Positions 8,497 through 16,999 of a DNA stretch of 64,000 bases are shown here, one piece after another. The first letter of the stretch is position 1; each line of letters begins with the position of its first letter. The position numbers were made by a program, and so were the translations under genes. The notes under the pieces are model-generated. The model saw nothing but the letters and a program-made list of their open reading frames with translations, did no database searches and had not been told where the DNA came from. Source of the DNA: JBBQZU01 sp038207425 (lineage in GTDB: Bacteria > Bacteroidota > Bacteroidia > Flavobacteriales_D > Cryomorphaceae); assembly GCA_038207425.1 (NCBI GenBank), contig JBBQZU010000014.1, positions 1 to 64,000 of the forward strand. Direction: 5' to 3'.

Positions 8497-10662
8497 TTAA
8501 ATCTTCAGCATCCTTTTGCTTATCATCACCCCATCGGCATAGAGCGTATAGTAATACACCCCTGGAGCGAGTCCGCTGCCATCAAATGTAATCGTGTGGT
8601 TGCCCACGTTTAAGTCTCTATTTACGAGGGTGCGCAAGGGCCTGCCCTGTGCATCGCTGATCTCGAGCAATACTCTTGCATCAGCGCTGAGCGTAAAGGC
8701 TATGCGGGTTGTGTAGTCAAAGGGGTTTGGAATGTTTTGTTTAAGTTCTACGCCCTTTTGGTTTTTGTCGCCACTTTCGCCTGCTGATGCCTGAGCGGAG
8801 CCGAAGGGGCAGCAGGCTGCACTTTTGGCTTGCAGCGCAGTTACAGCCTGCAGCATATTATTCATTTGCGATTGAATGGATGTAACCTGGGCTTGAAGGG
8901 TTGATATGGTATTTTCATATTCTTGCACAGAAGCGGCTTGTGTGGCGAGTTGGCTTTGGAGTTCTGAAATTTCTGCATTTTGGGCTTCGATCATTCCGGC
9001 TTGGGCGGCGATAATTCCAGATTGTTGTTTAATGCCGGCTACCACCGGCGGTATGAATCCATCATATTTCACACCCAAGGCAGTCATATCTGTACCTTCA
9101 ATAAATCCAGTGGAATCAGATATTTCCGGGATTGGTATTTCTGCAACGAGGTGTGGTAACGATTCCTGAACCTGCTGCGCCATAAAACCATATTGCATTT
9201 CCTGATCAAAGGGAAAGGGCCTGTTATCAGGAGAAGTAAAATAGTAACTGTACGTTTGTATTTGATTCAATTTGTCCAGCGGATTTTCTATTAACTGAGC
9301 ATCCGTTTTAAAATTTTCATCACTTATCATAATTGACGGTACTCCGATTTGTACGGTGCTTCCTACCATGTATAAAGCGATATCAGTAGGGTTGGCTACT
9401 TCTGTATATACGCCAATATTTCTTCCGGGCGGAGCCCCGAATGCCTGCAAATATGCGCCAAAATTTTGTGCATTGTTCTCGCCTCCAGTTGCATTGCCGC
9501 GTATTGCTGCGGTATATTTGCCTGGACTGCCTCTACCTTCTACGCCAATATTGGTATTGATTATATTTAGTCCGTCACTTCGGGCGGATCCGATAATACC
9601 TGTAATTGTTCGAGAATCAGTAGTCTGATCAATGTCTGAGCTTATAGCTGAAATAGCTACCAATACACTATCCCGAATCGTGCTATTTAAAACTTCGAAT
9701 TTGGCTTCTTTATTCTCAAAAACACCAACACCCACTTTGCCACGGTAACATGCAGAGTCTGAAGATGAGAAACCCGTTCTTAAATCTATCTCACCCATAA
9801 TGGTAGGCGATGCCTTATCTTCCCACCTGCAATCGGATGTAAAGGAGTCGCAAAAATTAAACCACTGTTCCGCTCCATTCAAAAGGAAGCATGATGCTGT
9901 GTCTGGGTGCAGGAGGTCTATTTTACCTAGGAAGTGGTCTACAGAATCTTCCTCGTTGATGTCAGCAAATGAGTACCTCATAATGAGTGCCTATGGCTGT
10001 GCAGCTTCCAGTTTCCTTACCCTTACAACGCCCCCAACATCAAGTACGCTCGGATCAGAAGGGTTCGAAGTGCTATTTGGTGCAGGATCATGAAAAAAGC
10101 CAATGGCTACATTGCGAACAAGTCCTGATTCTCTTGGCACTATGTGCAGATTGCCAAACGGTGAAGTTTGAAAATCTCCATGAATTCCAAGTGTATCAAT
10201 CACATTTGGGGTACGTGTGATGCGGAATTGGGGCAGATCGTCATTTCGTCGCACCACATCAAGGGCGCGCTTAGGCAATATAGTATTTGACCAACGATGC
10301 CCCACACCCATTCGGGCATCACCCATCATACGTGCTATTTCCACGCCATCCCAGTCGTTGTCGCTGAGCACATTATTTGAAATTGCTGTAGTGCCATTAC
10401 CGCTGCTTGTAAACAGAAATCTGAGTACATCCGGTCCAAGCCCTTGTCCGGGCTGATCATTATCCGCCCAAGCTATTACTGCATCAGTTACATCCTGGGT
10501 ATTGGCCCTTGGCCCCACGTACATCATGTCAGAGTTGTGGGTAAATACTATGCCTGGCCGCATCCATGAGCGGTAGCCAAGCGCCTGTGGTGCAAATGCA
10601 CTAACGAAGCCTTCTGCCTTCTGAATTTGTGGGGTACTAATCTTAAGGTAGTCAAGAAATAC
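8497..10662 (-). pseudogene. T9SS protein with S74-type intramolecular chaperone domain; 5' end lost and internal TAG
   Basis: One frame runs from 10662 to 8497 with a single TAG at 9991-9993; the two halves are in phase (QP, stop, ALIMRYS). The first half begins without a start codon or signal peptide, directly after a TGA (10663-10665). It has ADNDQPGQGLGPDVLRFLF, typical of large Bacteroidota surface proteins. The second half holds an S74-like chaperone segment (SDENFKTD, then MQYGFMAQQVQESLPHLV) and a coiled coil of about 70 residues. It ends in a T9SS sorting domain (NIPNPFDYTTRIAF to VYYYTLYADG). With two independent defects I call this a decayed gene. The second half could still be translated from its own ATG at 9981, but it would not be exported. 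Confidence 0.78.
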
Positions 10663-10922
10663 TCAATTGATTCTCGTGCAGCGAAATTTAATTTTTGGAT
10701 AATATTGTAAATCGAAATAGAGCGTGGTGTAAATTGATAAAATACACGCAATGATGTTTGTATAAAGAAGTTCATGATGCGTCAATTCTTTTCAAAATCT
10801 TCTTCTTGAATGGTAAGCTCTAAGAAATAAATGCTGCTGAGAACTTCTAAAGAACGTAACAGACTGAATGCAAAAAGCATCCCTTAAAGAGTGGCTTTTG
10901 CAATACTATTCAGCGCTGTGGC

Positions 10923-11345
10923 TTATCCCACAATCTCCCTTCCGGAGAAGTGAAAAGCCGCTTCAAGCGCAGCATTCTCATCGCTATCGCTTCCGTGCAC
11001 TGCGTTTTTGGCTTTGCTTTCAGCGTATTTTTTGCGGATGGTTCCTTCGGCGGCGTTGGCGGGGTCGGTGGCGCCTATTAAATTACGGAAGTCTTCTACG
11101 GCATTGTCTTTCTCAAGAATGACCGCTACGATAGGCCCGCTTGTCATGTACTCAACGAGCTCACCATAGAACGGACGCTCCTTGTGCACTTCGTAGAATG
11201 AACCGGCTTCGCTCTCGTTGAGTTGGGTAAATTTCATAGCCTTAATCTTAAAACCGGCTTTGGTAATCATAGCCAGTATATTGCCTATGTTGTTGGCTTC
11301 CACAGCATCAGGTTTAATCATGGTAAAGGTTGTTTTGCCTGCCAT
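10923..11345 (-). CDS. ndk: Nucleoside diphosphate kinase
   Basis: A 140-residue cytosolic enzyme that transfers the gamma phosphate between nucleoside triphosphates and diphosphates through a phosphohistidine. The nucleotide-binding start TFTMIKPDAV, the RPFYGELVEYM region and the active-site NAVHGSDS with His117 are all present. Length is standard. A TACCTTTG box (11378-11385, minus strand) lies 33 bases upstream without a clear TTG partner. The downstream side is the decayed T9SS gene, and no hairpin terminator is evident between them. Confidence 0.97.
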   Translation of the reverse strand: MAGKTTFTMIKPDAVEANNIGNILAMITKAGFKIKAMKFTQLNESEAGSFYEVHKERPFYGELVEYMTSGPIVAVILEKDNAVEDFRNLIGATDPANAAEGTIRKKYAESKAKNAVHGSDSDENAALEAAFHFSGREIVG

Positions 11346-11447
11346 TGTAATGGGTTTATGTTTTTTTAAAAGCGCCGCAAAGGTAATTGAATAAAGCAGT
11401 GTGACTTTCCGCTTTTGCCAAATAAATAAATTTAACAGTTTGTGGCT

Positions 11448-12266
11448 TTAATCTACTGGATACCGCTTCATCAGCATAGCCTGGAAGACATGTTTTGGCA
11501 GTATGCGGTTGAGCGAAATAGACAGTCTTTGCACCAAGGTGGCGGCGGGGTAGCGCATCAGTGGATTTTTCTTCTGAAGAATCTTCAGGATAATTTTCGC
11601 TATTACTTCAGGTTTTTGAGCTGTGGCTACTTCGCGGCTTATCTCTTCATACATGCGCTCAAATGGTTTGTAATAAGTCGACTCTTTCAGTTTGCTTTTG
11701 GCTGCCACCACTCTGTTGGCGTTAATATTGGTGCACACATCGCCCGGTTGTACAACGCTTACTCTGATGTTGGTTGGCTTTAATTCCATGCGCATGGTTT
11801 CGGAAAAGCGGTCCAAAGCTCCTTTGCTCGCGCTGTATATTCCCCGGAAGGGAAGCCCAAACTCTCCTGCTATGCTCGAAATATTTACAATGTATCCGCC
11901 GCCCTGTCTGCGCATGTGTGGAATTACCGCCCTGCAACATTCCATGGCTCCAAATACATTGGTATGAAAAATTTTGAGAATTTCTTCAGTCGAGGCGTCC
12001 TCAACCGAACCGGCCATACCGAGGCCTGCGTTGTTGATCAATACGTCGATACGCCCTTCGCGGGCTACGATATATGATATGGCGTCATGGATACTGCGGT
12101 GGTCGGTAACGTCTATCCTCACCATGGAAACACCGTTTACTGTGTCGCCATTATTTGCTCTACGGCTGCTGCCGTACACAACAAATCCACTTTGGTTCAG
12201 TAAGCTACAAGTGGCCAAACCAATTCCTGATGAGCCACCTGTAACAATTACAACCCTTTGAGCCAT
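11448..12266 (-). CDS. Short-chain dehydrogenase/reductase (SDR) family oxidoreductase
   Basis: A 272-residue classical SDR. The nucleotide-binding motif TGGSSGIG is at residues 9-16, NNAG at 78-81, the catalytic Ser near 131 and YSASK at 144-148. The acidic/basic residues after the second strand (SSRRANNG) favour NADP. The long C-terminal helical part (about residues 190-272) with KSKLKESTYYKPFERMYEE suits SDRs acting on lipid or steroid-like substrates, but the substrate cannot be read from the sequence. It is transcribed toward ndk and starts 10 bases from the SRP RNA terminator. It may be partly supplied by read-through from that promoter. Confidence 0.85.
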   Translation of the reverse strand: MAQRVVIVTGGSSGIGLATCSLLNQSGFVVYGSSRRANNGDTVNGVSMVRIDVTDHRSIHDAISYIVAREGRIDVLINNAGLGMAGSVEDASTEEILKIFHTNVFGAMECCRAVIPHMRRQGGGYIVNISSIAGEFGLPFRGIYSASKGALDRFSETMRMELKPTNIRVSVVQPGDVCTNINANRVVAAKSKLKESTYYKPFERMYEEISREVATAQKPEVIAKIILKILQKKNPLMRYPAATLVQRLSISLNRILPKHVFQAMLMKRYPVD

Positions 12267-12275
12267 TAGTATGGT

Positions 12276-12386
12276 AAAAAAAAAAAGTGGGCAAGCTACT
12301 CACATCGCACCGCTACGACCACATACCCTTGCTTCATTCCTGACCTGGGGGAGTTTTGCAGGAGCTGGTCGTGTGAGACTTGCCCG
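12276..12386 (-). ncRNA. ffs: Signal recognition particle RNA (small bacterial type) with terminator
   Basis: Read on the minus strand, GGGCAAG (12379-12385) and CTTGCCC (12289-12295) close a long hairpin of about 97 nucleotides. The apex carries the SRP54-binding domain: CCAGGTCAGGAATGAAGCA around 12331-12349. It has a GGAA tetraloop closed by UCA/UGA, with the symmetric-loop strands CAGG and AGCA, the diagnostic pattern of SRP RNA helix 8. The 3' end runs into eleven U residues (12276-12286). The RNA scaffolds Ffh for co-translational membrane targeting. No protein-coding frame uses this stretch convincingly. Confidence 0.93.
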
Positions 12387-12388
12387 CG

Positions 12389-12418
12389 CAAAAGTACAAT
12401 TACAACCGTATATACCAA
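12389..12418 (-). promoter_or_regulatory. Promoter of the SRP RNA gene
   Basis: TTG (12416-12418), 19 bases, then TACTTTTG (12389-12396) on the minus strand, an exact fit to the Bacteroidota consensus. It places transcription start within a few bases of the predicted RNA 5' end. Confidence 0.75.
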
Positions 12419-12478
12419 TAAAAAAGAATTTCATGGTTGCTTTTCTATATTTGCCTAAACTAAAACACTCAAACTACT

Positions 12479-13024
12479 ATGAAACCAAATGCTTTGAATC
12501 TCGCTTATGTGCTGGCTGCCATATCTATTGTGCTATTTATGCTCGGTGTGGTGATGGAAGGTGGTATGATGACAAACATAATTCTCGGTGTCGCCACCTT
12601 GATTGTTGTTGTAGTTGTTCCTCTGGTTTTCATTCGCAAGGAGCGTCTGAAAAATGGTGGTTTTATTTCGTTCAAGGAAGCTTTTGTGATTTCGTTTACC
12701 GGTATGTTGCTGGGCGGATTGATAGCCACCTTGTTTACTTATGTATATGTAACCTTTATCGATACCGAATACGTGGGTAAAATGACATACAAAACCATGG
12801 AGTTTACCAAAAGTATGATGGAAGGCAGCGTGCCCGATGAGCAGATGGAGGAAACCATGCGCAAAATTGAAACAGATATGGCGGCGGGTTTTTCACCGCT
12901 TGGAATATTGAAATCGTTTGGAATTTATATTTTATTCTACGCAGTTATCAGTGCTGTACTTGCGGCATTCCTGAAAAAAGAAGACACTGGATTTAAATCA
13001 ACCTTTGACTCAAATACCATTTAA
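12479..13024 (+). CDS. DUF4199 membrane protein
   Basis: A 181-residue integral membrane protein. Hydrophobic segments lie at about residues 8-27, 32-52, 73-97 and 145-167, with a charged amphipathic loop (about 105-140, EQMEETMRKIETDM) between the third and fourth. This matches DUF4199, a Bacteroidota family of unknown function usually placed directly before a family 2 glycosyltransferase, as here. A TATATTTG box lies at 12446-12453. The 3' end overlaps the glycosyltransferase frame by 20 bases, indicating coupled translation. The partnership suggests a role in envelope glycolipid handling, but that is inference only. Confidence 0.8.
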   Translation: MKPNALNLAYVLAAISIVLFMLGVVMEGGMMTNIILGVATLIVVVVVPLVFIRKERLKNGGFISFKEAFVISFTGMLLGGLIATLFTYVYVTFIDTEYVGKMTYKTMEFTKSMMEGSVPDEQMEETMRKIETDMAAGFSPLGILKSFGIYILFYAVISAVLAAFLKKEDTGFKSTFDSNTI

Positions 13025-13982
13025 TCTGAAACTCGTAAGTATTACCATACCTCTGCTCAACGAAGCGGAGTCGCTGCCGGAACTTACCGCTTGGATTGAC
13101 AGGGTTCTCAAAGCGTCAGGTCTCGACGCTGAGTTGATTTTCGTTGACGATGGCTCAACAGATGGGAGCTGGGCCGTTATAGAGGAGCTTGCGCAAAAAT
13201 ATCCCATTGTTAAGGCTATTCGCTTCACGCGAAATTATGGGAAGGCAGCAGGTCTGCAAACAGCATTCGACGCCGCACGTGGCGATGTGGTAATAACCAT
13301 GGATGCTGACTTGCAGGATTCGCCCGATGAAATTCCTGAGTTGGTGCGGCTGATACGCGATGAAGGTTATGACCTTGTTTCGGGTTGGAAAAAGAAACGT
13401 TACGACCCCATCTCTAAAACCATTCCTACCAAGCTGTACAATTGGGCCACAAGGAAAATGAGTGGTATTTATCTGCATGATTTCAATTGCGGCCTCAAGG
13501 CTTACCGAGGCAATGTAGTAAAGCAAGTAGAACTATATGGCGATATGCACCGCTATATTCCGGTATTGGCGAGCCGCCTCGGCTACCGAAAGATAGGAGA
13601 GAAGGTGGTAGAACACCGACCGCGTAAATACGGCACCACCAAGTACGGACTGAGCAGATTTATTAAAGGTCCGCTCGACCTGCTTACCGTAAGCTTCGTG
13701 TCAAAGTATGGCAAGCGCCCTATGCACCTGTTCGGCACATGGGGGGCTGTGATGTTTCTTATAGGTTTTGGTGTATTCGGCTATTTGGGGGTATACAAAT
13801 TTTGGGCGATGAACAATGGAATAGTTGCTCGAAATATCGCCGAGATGTCGCTTTTTTATGTGGCTCTTGCAGCAATGATTATTGGCACACAGCTATTTGT
13901 AGGCGGCTTTCTGGCTGAGCTGGTACGCGGCAATTCTCCCGACAGGAAGAAGTACAATATTGAAGAACAGATAGGCTTTTAG
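13005..13982 (+). CDS. Family 2 glycosyltransferase, polyprenyl-phosphate sugar transferase type
   Basis: A 325-residue protein starting at TTG 13005; no ATG is available near the conserved N-terminus. The GT-A fold motifs are ITIPLLNEAESL, VDDGSTDGS (47-55) and the metal-binding MDADLQDSPDE (99-109). Two C-terminal membrane segments follow (about 232-255 and 273-298), as in GtrB/ArnC/DPM1-like enzymes that move a sugar from a nucleotide to undecaprenyl phosphate at the inner leaflet. It is coupled to the DUF4199 gene upstream and ends in TAG. The sugar is not predictable from the sequence. Confidence 0.88.
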   Translation: MTQIPFNLKLVSITIPLLNEAESLPELTAWIDRVLKASGLDAELIFVDDGSTDGSWAVIEELAQKYPIVKAIRFTRNYGKAAGLQTAFDAARGDVVITMDADLQDSPDEIPELVRLIRDEGYDLVSGWKKKRYDPISKTIPTKLYNWATRKMSGIYLHDFNCGLKAYRGNVVKQVELYGDMHRYIPVLASRLGYRKIGEKVVEHRPRKYGTTKYGLSRFIKGPLDLLTVSFVSKYGKRPMHLFGTWGAVMFLIGFGVFGYLGVYKFWAMNNGIVARNIAEMSLFYVALAAMIIGTQLFVGGFLAELVRGNSPDRKKYNIEEQIGF

Positions 13983-14001
13983 GTAATGGCCTAGAAAATT
14001 C

Positions 14002-15177
14002 TCAACTGATCACGCCTGAACCTATCAGCTCATCGCCATCATACCATGCTGCAAACTGTCCCGGAGCTACGCCTCTCTGTGCATTTTCGAAAATCAGGTA
14101 CATCTGCAGTCCATCGTATTTCAACAATACTTTCTCTAGTGGCTGGCGATATCTGATGCGGGCTGCGTAGCGGCGCTCCTCGCCGGGTTTCATAGCAAGA
14201 TCATGGCGTATCCAGTGCTGTTCATTATTTGCTATTCGCATTGCCTTGCGGTAAAGGCCGGGGTGGTTTTCGCCCATGCCGGTATAAATTATGTTATCCT
14301 TCACGTCGGTACCTATTACAAACAGTGGCTCCAGTTTGCCACCTACATTGAGGCCTTTGCGCTGCCCAATGGTAAAGTAGTGCGCTCCGCGGTGCTTGCC
14401 TACAATTTTGCCCAGAGCGGGCGCAAAATGGTGCGGCTCTGACAGGGCCATCAAGTCGTTTTCATCATTTTCCGAAGGGGCAGGTACCCGCTCAGCTAGC
14501 ACCTCAATGATATCGCCTTCCTTGGGCTGCAGTTGCTGCTGCAAAAAGTCGGGCAAACTTATTTTTCCTACAAAGCACAAACCTTGAGAGTCTTTCTTTT
14601 TGGCTGTAATAAGCCCGGCACTTTCAGCAATTTGCCGCACTTCTTTCTTTTGCAGCTCACCTATTGGAAAAAGCGCTTTGGAAAGCTGCTCCTGCGATAC
14701 CTGGCATAGGAAATAGCTCTGGTCTTTTGCACGGTCTTTTCCCGAAAGGAGGCGGTATACCGGCTTACCATCCACCATTGTTTCAGCTTTTCGGCAATAG
14801 TGCCCGGTGGCTACGTAATCAGCACCGAGCCTGAGCGCCACCTTTAGAAATACATCAAATTTTATTTCGCGGTTGCACAGCACATCGGGATTAGGCGTGC
14901 GGCCTGCGGCATACTCCGCAAACATGTAATCAACAATGCGGGTTTTATAATCGGCGCTGAGGTCAATAACCTGAAATGGGATGCCGAGATGCTGGGCCAC
15001 GAGCATGGCGTCGTTACTGTCTTCTATCCACGGACATTCATTGGCCAGTATCACCGACTCATCGTGCCAGTTTTTCATAAAAAGGCCTATCACTTCATAC
15101 CCCTGCTCTATAAGAAGATGAGCTGCCACACTGGAGTCTACTCCACCAGAAAGTCCTACAACTACACGTTTTTTCAT
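14002..15177 (-). CDS. mnmA: tRNA-specific 2-thiouridylase
   Basis: A 391-residue enzyme that thiolates U34 of tRNA Lys, Glu and Gln using ATP and a persulfide relay. The PP-loop SGGVDSS (10-16) binds ATP. The catalytic nucleophile is Cys101 in NPDVLCNREIKF, and the persulfide-forming Cys201 lies in SQGLCFVGK. The C-terminal beta-barrel with FTIGQRKGL and RGVAPGQFAAWY is intact. A TATCTTTG box at 15194-15201 (minus strand) is positioned as a -7 element. It faces the glycosyltransferase gene at its 3' side with a 19-base gap. Confidence 0.96.
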   Translation of the reverse strand: MKKRVVVGLSGGVDSSVAAHLLIEQGYEVIGLFMKNWHDESVILANECPWIEDSNDAMLVAQHLGIPFQVIDLSADYKTRIVDYMFAEYAAGRTPNPDVLCNREIKFDVFLKVALRLGADYVATGHYCRKAETMVDGKPVYRLLSGKDRAKDQSYFLCQVSQEQLSKALFPIGELQKKEVRQIAESAGLITAKKKDSQGLCFVGKISLPDFLQQQLQPKEGDIIEVLAERVPAPSENDENDLMALSEPHHFAPALGKIVGKHRGAHYFTIGQRKGLNVGGKLEPLFVIGTDVKDNIIYTGMGENHPGLYRKAMRIANNEQHWIRHDLAMKPGEERRYAARIRYRQPLEKVLLKYDGLQMYLIFENAQRGVAPGQFAAWYDGDELIGSGVIS

Positions 15178-15216
15178 GAAAAAAATAAGGGTACAAAGAT
15201 AGCAAACTAAAGGCGC

Positions 15217-16359
15217 TCACAGCACATCTGGCAGGCTTCGGTAGGTATTGGTACCTGCTGCCAGATCGGTATAGAATTTCTGCATCTCGGTTACGGTGGT
15301 ATCGGTATGCAGGTGGGTTGCAATACGTACTTGCGCTTTGATGCCAAGTTCGTTGCACCAGGTGCGATTTTCATAGAGCGTGGTAATGGCTTGAGCCAAT
15401 GCCTGAGGGTTTTTGGGGGGCACCATCACCCCGCTCTTGCCGTCTTCTACCAGGTGCCGGTTGCCGGGTATATTGGTAATCAGGGGAGTAATGCCCACGC
15501 TCATCGCTTCGATGGCTCCTTTGGTGATCGACTCGCCGTAAATAGATGCGAGAATAAATACATCACTTGCTTTGTCAATTTCAAGCGGATTTGGCTGAAA
15601 GCCTGTAAACACAATACGATCAGCGTAAGCACTCCGGTTGGCCATTTTGCGAAAGCGTGGTGTTTCCAAACCTTTGCCTACCATGAGCAGGTGCAGGTTC
15701 ATACCTTTCGGCAAAAGTTGCATGGCGCGCATGAGGTATAGTACCCCTTTCATGCGGCGGGCGTTGGCTATGCAGGTGAGCACAAAGCTTTCCGGCTTTA
15801 CGCCAAATACTGATAGGTTGGCAGGCTGCACTCCGGCGTACCATTCAGGGCGGTGGCCCTTGTTGATGGTAACCAGTTTCTTATCCCAATTGATAAATGG
15901 ATTGGCCTTTTTGAATTCTTCTTCAACACCAATTGAATTGCAAATGATTTTATCGACCCGGTGATGAAAATAGCGGATGTATAAACCGGGTTGATACCAT
16001 TGCAGATTACCTTGATAACCGCGATAAAGCACCACTTTTATGTTGAGTCCTTTTGCCGCTTGAATACCACTCCAGTATGCACGGCTATTGTACATCTGCA
16101 AAATATTATATCCTCCCTCCAAAAGGGCTGTGCGTATGCGTGCTACAGCGCTCTTGTCAAACTTCTTGTCGGGGTGCCATTCAGTGACTTTTATACCTGC
16201 AGCGCGAAAATTGGCGCAGTAGGCAGCATCGCTGTAGGTCATTATTTCTATGGTATAGCCGAGACGGGCAAGCCCTATGAAAATTTCGGCTTCGGGTCGC
16301 GCGCCAACTGTGCTGCGGTAGTCGCTTACCACTAGGATTTTTGGCGCATCGGCTATCAT
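15217..16359 (-). CDS. Family 4 glycosyltransferase
   Basis: A 380-residue GT-B protein. The N-terminal half carries ILVVSDYRSTVGARPEAEIF and a beta-alpha pattern. The donor-binding half starts near ANARRMKGVLYLMRAM and includes VFTGFQPNPLEIDKASDVF and GESITKGAIEAMSVG. The last has the E-x7-E-type arrangement of GT4 enzymes that bind a nucleotide sugar. No membrane segment is visible, so it is likely cytosolic or peripheral, working on a cell-surface glycan or glycolipid. It starts 39 bases upstream of mnmA and may share its transcript. Substrate unknown. Confidence 0.82.
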   Translation of the reverse strand: MIADAPKILVVSDYRSTVGARPEAEIFIGLARLGYTIEIMTYSDAAYCANFRAAGIKVTEWHPDKKFDKSAVARIRTALLEGGYNILQMYNSRAYWSGIQAAKGLNIKVVLYRGYQGNLQWYQPGLYIRYFHHRVDKIICNSIGVEEEFKKANPFINWDKKLVTINKGHRPEWYAGVQPANLSVFGVKPESFVLTCIANARRMKGVLYLMRAMQLLPKGMNLHLLMVGKGLETPRFRKMANRSAYADRIVFTGFQPNPLEIDKASDVFILASIYGESITKGAIEAMSVGITPLITNIPGNRHLVEDGKSGVMVPPKNPQALAQAITTLYENRTWCNELGIKAQVRIATHLHTDTTVTEMQKFYTDLAAGTNTYRSLPDVL

Positions 16360-16582
16360 GGTCTGCGAAGGTAATGGTTGTTTTGAGATTTGGGTTTTTT
16401 GAAAGGTCTCGGCGGGCGAAAGTCAAGCAGAAAAGATTTTAAAGAAGGAATCTCCGCAGGGCGAACGCAAGGCAGCTTCGGTACTAATTTTAGAAAATTG
16501 ATGATTTTAATTAAAAGTACAGGAGGGCGAATGCCCGGCGGGGTGGGTTGAACCGTTTGATCGGGCAACGCTGGCAGAGGTC

Positions 16583-16610
16583 AAAAAAAAGGAGCGGTTG
16601 AAGCCGCTCC
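16583..16610 (-). terminator. Rho-independent terminator of the cold-shock gene
   Basis: GGAGCGG / CCGCTCC (16591-16610, seven pairs, six-base loop) followed on the minus strand by eight U residues (16583-16590). It lies about 30 bases after the stop codon. Confidence 0.88.
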
Positions 16611-16641
16611 ATAAAAGGTAAAATTACGTATGATGCGGGCT

Positions 16642-16833
16642 TTAACCCCTCTTCACATTCACTGCATTCATGCCTTTCTTGCCGTCCTTCAGGTCAAAAG
16701 TAACCTGATCGTCCTGCGCAATTTTGTCGATTAAACCTGTAACGTGCACGAAGTATTCGCGGTTTGTTTCGTCTTCTTTGATAAAACCATATCCCTTGGC
16801 TTCATTGAAAAATTTTACCGTTCCGGTACTCAT
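16642..16833 (-). CDS. Cold-shock domain protein (CspA family)
   Basis: The ATG at 16831-16833 gives 63 residues, the usual size; upstream in-frame sequence contains the promoter and is not coding. A single OB-fold has RNP1-like KGYGFIKE (13-20) and RNP2-like YFVHVTG (27-33). Such proteins bind single-stranded RNA or DNA and act as RNA chaperones. It is monocistronic, with its own promoter and a strong terminator. The 16360-16582 stretch beyond holds no supported gene. Confidence 0.93.
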   Translation of the reverse strand: MSTGTVKFFNEAKGYGFIKEDETNREYFVHVTGLIDKIAQDDQVTFDLKDGKKGMNAVNVKRG

Positions 16834-16856
16834 AGAATTGATGTTAAGTATTGGTT

Positions 16857-16885
16857 CAAAGTTAACGCAAACTTCGATTTGACAA
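16857..16885 (-). promoter_or_regulatory. Promoter of the cold-shock gene
   Basis: TTG (16883-16885), 18 bases, TAACTTTG (16857-16864) on the minus strand. The implied leader is only about 15-20 bases, so the long structured cold-shock 5' UTR known from enterobacterial cspA is not present. Confidence 0.6.
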
Positions 16886-16999
16886 TGTTTAACTAAAAAT
16901 TTTCTCAATATCAAATTGTTGGTAACTGATGAGCTCCAACCGGACCTTTTACTTCACCTTCGATTTGTAGAGCGCAATCTGTGTCTCGACCAACTTAAA

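Noticed and set aside
8497..9981. Phage tail-spike because of the S74 chaperone domain
   Set aside because: The protein ends in a T9SS sorting domain and no other phage gene is nearby. S74-type domains are common in Bacteroidota surface proteins.
6207..10662. Genome-wide reassignment of TAG to an amino acid
   Set aside because: TAG ends ordinary genes in the window (13982, 26460, 41696) at the expected family C-termini, so two local interruptions are better explained by mutation or error.
10548..10775. A 75-codon minus-strand frame upstream of the decayed S74/T9SS gene
   Set aside because: It overlaps the in-frame N-terminal part of the decayed gene in another frame and has no signal peptide or family likeness.
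12271..12780. A 169-codon plus-strand frame across the SRP RNA and the DUF4199 gene
   Set aside because: It crosses the SRP RNA gene and overlaps the DUF4199 gene in another frame, with Cys/Tyr-rich nonsense-like composition.
16356..16568. A 70-codon Pro/Lys-rich minus-strand frame between the glycosyltransferase and the cold-shock gene
   Set aside because: Low-complexity composition, no start context and no recognisable domain; it lies in an intergenic region beyond the terminator.
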